Source: Acidobacteriota bacterium
GTDB taxonomy: Bacteria > Acidobacteriota > Polarisedimenticolia > Polarisedimenticolales > Polarisedimenticolaceae
Reading direction: 5' to 3'
Assembly (NCBI GenBank): GCA_029861955.1
Contig: JAOTYK010000020.1
Span: 1-64,000, forward strand
DNA length: 64,000 nucleotides
Shown here: positions 62,773-64,000 of the stretch, in pieces
Layout: each line of letters opens with the position of its first letter
Numbering within the stretch: position 1 is the first letter of the stretch
The notes under the pieces: model-generated
The model's database searches: none
Seen by the model: only the letters and a program-made list of their open reading frames with translations
What the model was told of the DNA's origin: nothing
Program-made: the position numbers and the translations under genes

Positions 62773-63338
62773 GATGGTTCCACTCCCGCCCCCGAGAGCC
62801 AGGTTTTTAGTCGAGTCTTGCCGCGTGCGTAATGGGTCCGCGCACTGCCGACGGTGATGCCAAGAACGTTCGCCGCTTCCTCGACGGTCAGTTCTTGATA
62901 GAAGACGAGATGCAGAAGCTCTCGCTGTCGTGACGAGAGTCGGGCAAGTCCGTCATGCAGCAGCGCATTGCGTTGCGCGTCCGTAGTGGATGTCTCGGGC
63001 GTAGCTGCGACCGGCGGTTGCGGGGTGCCACCGAACCAACGCAGCAACGCCGCACCACGGACCGCATGACGACGTCGTCGTTCCGCAGCGACCTTGCGGA
63101 CCACACCGAAGAACCACGTTCGAAGCGTCGCGTCGCCCAGGAATCGGGCGCGACCCTCGATGACACGAAGGTAGGCTGTCTGTAAGACATCCTGCGCGGC
63201 GTCTCGATCCCGCCCGCAGCAGGCCAGTGCCCAGCCGAAGCTGGCGTCGTGGAACGATTCCAGCTCGCGCTCCAGGAGAGCGCTCTCGGCCCTGCCTTCG
63301 TGGGTATGCATCAATGTGGACTCTTCTAACATGCTCAT
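62769..63338 (-). CDS. ECF-type RNA polymerase sigma factor
   Basis: Protein of 189 residues with region 2 (ESFHDASFGWALACCGRDRDAAQDVLQTAYLRVIE, TLRTWFFGVVRKVAAERRRR) and region 4 (LSSRQRELLHLVFYQELTVEEAANVLGITVGSARTHYARGKTRL), the normal ECF layout. It is coupled to the VWA membrane gene and probably controlled by it. ATG63338 follows GGGGGTG; ATG63332 is an alternative. A hairpin with a U run lies in its leader. Confidence 0.92.
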   Translation of the reverse strand: MSMLEESTLMHTHEGRAESALLERELESFHDASFGWALACCGRDRDAAQDVLQTAYLRVIEGRARFLGDATLRTWFFGVVRKVAAERRRRHAVRGAALLRWFGGTPQPPVAATPETSTTDAQRNALLHDGLARLSSRQRELLHLVFYQELTVEEAANVLGITVGSARTHYARGKTRLKTWLSGAGVEPS

Positions 63339-63384
63339 CACCCCCTTAGTGGCCCGAAAGGGGCTTCCATAGGACACGACGAAC

Positions 63385-63438
63385 AAAAAAAGAGGGGCGG
63401 TTTCCCGCCCCCCTTCATCTTCATCACCCGCTATCATA
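63385..63438 (-). promoter_or_regulatory. Leader of the ECF sigma gene: -10 box and attenuator-like hairpin
   Basis: On the minus strand a TATGAT -10 box (63438-63433) is followed within about 20 bases by a GC stem, CCGCCCC/GGGGCGG (63405-63411 and 63394-63400), then TCTTTTTTT. This has the form of a complete Rho-independent terminator, placed inside the sigma gene's leader about 50 bases before its start. No minus-strand gene lies upstream for it to terminate. A GGAAAC stretch near the -35 region could be an ECF-type element, but its spacing is poor. Confidence 0.5.
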
Positions 63439-63515
63439 CGCGAATTCGCCTGTTTCCAGAGGCTCCTGCGATTGCAGTATTCTAGGTTGTCCGCGTGTTT
63501 CGGCAGGGAAAGTGG

Positions 63516-63866
63516 ATGCGTCGAACGATCAGCCAGTCGCTCATCGTGATCGTGTGGGCCACGGTGGCGGCTTGCGTCGCCCCGACCGCCGAGCCCCAGG
63601 TCGTGCCGCCGCGGTCCGCGGACCTGTGGCTGACGACCGCAAGCGACGGAGTCGGGATCCGGTGCAGGCGGGCGGGGACCCTGTTCGAGTGCAATGTCAC
63701 CACCCGGGACGGTGCGGGATCGTATTCCGGGTACTTCGCGTTCACCGGGGGGAACGAGCCGGTGGCCTTCGATCCGTCGGATCCGGGACAGTACGGCGCC
63801 TGGGACGGTCATTCGATCTACCTGACCAATGGCCGTGTAATGGAATCGATGCAGGTGGTGCCATGA
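63516..63866 (+). CDS. Small lipoprotein of unknown function
   Basis: Protein of 116 residues with a lipoprotein signal (RRTISQSLIVIVWATVAAC; lipobox VAAC). The mature part (RSADLWLTTASDGVGIRCRRAGTLFECNVTTRDGAG, YSGYFAFTGGNEPVAFDPSDPGQYG) is beta-rich and has no recognised domain. ATG63516 has CAGGGAA upstream. It diverges from the sigma gene and lies about 50 bases before a carboxymuconolactone-decarboxylase-like gene. Confidence 0.68.
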   Translation: MRRTISQSLIVIVWATVAACVAPTAEPQVVPPRSADLWLTTASDGVGIRCRRAGTLFECNVTTRDGAGSYSGYFAFTGGNEPVAFDPSDPGQYGAWDGHSIYLTNGRVMESMQVVP

Positions 63867-63915
63867 GCCGCCCACCCGAACTGGAACCCTGACGACCGAA
63901 GCGGAGGAACGAGAG

Positions 63916-64000
63916 ATGGCTTTCATCGACTACATTCCGGAGACGTCGATCCCCGAGGCCGATCGCGTTGACGACCAGGACAACATACTCCAGGTCCACG
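63916..64000 (+). CDS. Start of a carboxymuconolactone-decarboxylase/AhpD-like gene (cut by window edge)
   Basis: Twenty-eight codons from ATG63916, behind CGGAGGAACGAGAG, reading MAFIDYIPETSIPEADRVDD and on to the edge. This opening is that of the AhpD-like carboxymuconolactone decarboxylase family (MAFIDYIP...EADRVPD..NIL). The catalytic CxxC-type motif lies beyond the window, so the assignment is only by N-terminus. Confidence 0.6.
   Translation, partial: MAFIDYIPETSIPEADRVDDQDNILQVH

Noticed and set aside
1-64000. tRNA, rRNA, insertion sequences, prophage or CRISPR-Cas genes
   Set aside because: None was recognised on either strand: no cloverleaf, transposase, terminal repeats, integrase or Cas protein.

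Overview
This is a high-GC, gene-dense chromosomal window from a Gram-negative bacterium. Outer-membrane beta-barrels, an OmpA-type peptidoglycan-binding protein, lipoproteins and many exported proteins show the envelope type. The style fits Acidobacteriota or a close relative: a Ser/Thr kinase with a TPR tail, FG-GAP and ASPIC/UnbV proteins, winged-helix regulators paired with a membrane protein, and an NTT-type transporter with HEAT repeats. That placement is an inference from gene content; no rRNA or tRNA gene was seen. The window is cut through a gene at both ends.

Layout. 1-2520: part of a multiheme c-type cytochrome, diverging from a FixL-like haem-PAS kinase and a FixJ regulator (oxygen-responsive respiration). 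2517-10966: metabolic and envelope genes (unusual radical SAM protein, phospholipid-methyltransferase-like protein, nitronate monooxygenase, ornithine aminotransferase, trypsin-like protease, CBS protein, porin-like barrel). 11111-14385: a lipid module of membrane protein, winged-helix regulator, isoprenyl diphosphate synthase and B12-binding radical SAM enzyme, with two near-identical operators. 14466-16181: a HipBA-like cassette in AT-rich flanking DNA, with its own promoter and operator. 16372-32843: mostly exported and outer-membrane proteins. 32921-41703: a minus-strand run of five genes (TPR Ser/Thr kinase, exported protein, NTT-HEAT transporter, cNMP-fold protein, exported phosphatase-kinase fusion), the most interesting locus here. 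41926-54192: lipoprotein, SGNH hydrolase, FAD oxidoreductase, PQQ propeller, an orphan Mrp/complex-I-like antiporter subunit with an exported methyltransferase-like protein, then an ASPIC/UnbV protein and a subtilase. 54262-64000: NDH-2, a decayed acetyltransferase, a catalytically dead beta-lactamase-fold protein, an RRM protein, small membrane proteins, a cupin, a PLP decarboxylase, an ECF sigma/VWA pair, a lipoprotein and the start of a carboxymuconolactone-decarboxylase-like gene.

Connections. The five-gene run suggests phosphorylation outside the cytoplasm: a cytoplasmic sensor kinase, a nucleotide-transporter homologue and an exported enzyme carrying both a phosphatase and a kinase-like domain. 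At least five exported proteins share a C-terminal module that ends at or near Cys-Pro, which may be a sorting or anchoring signal. Several operators and a leader attenuator can be read directly from the DNA.
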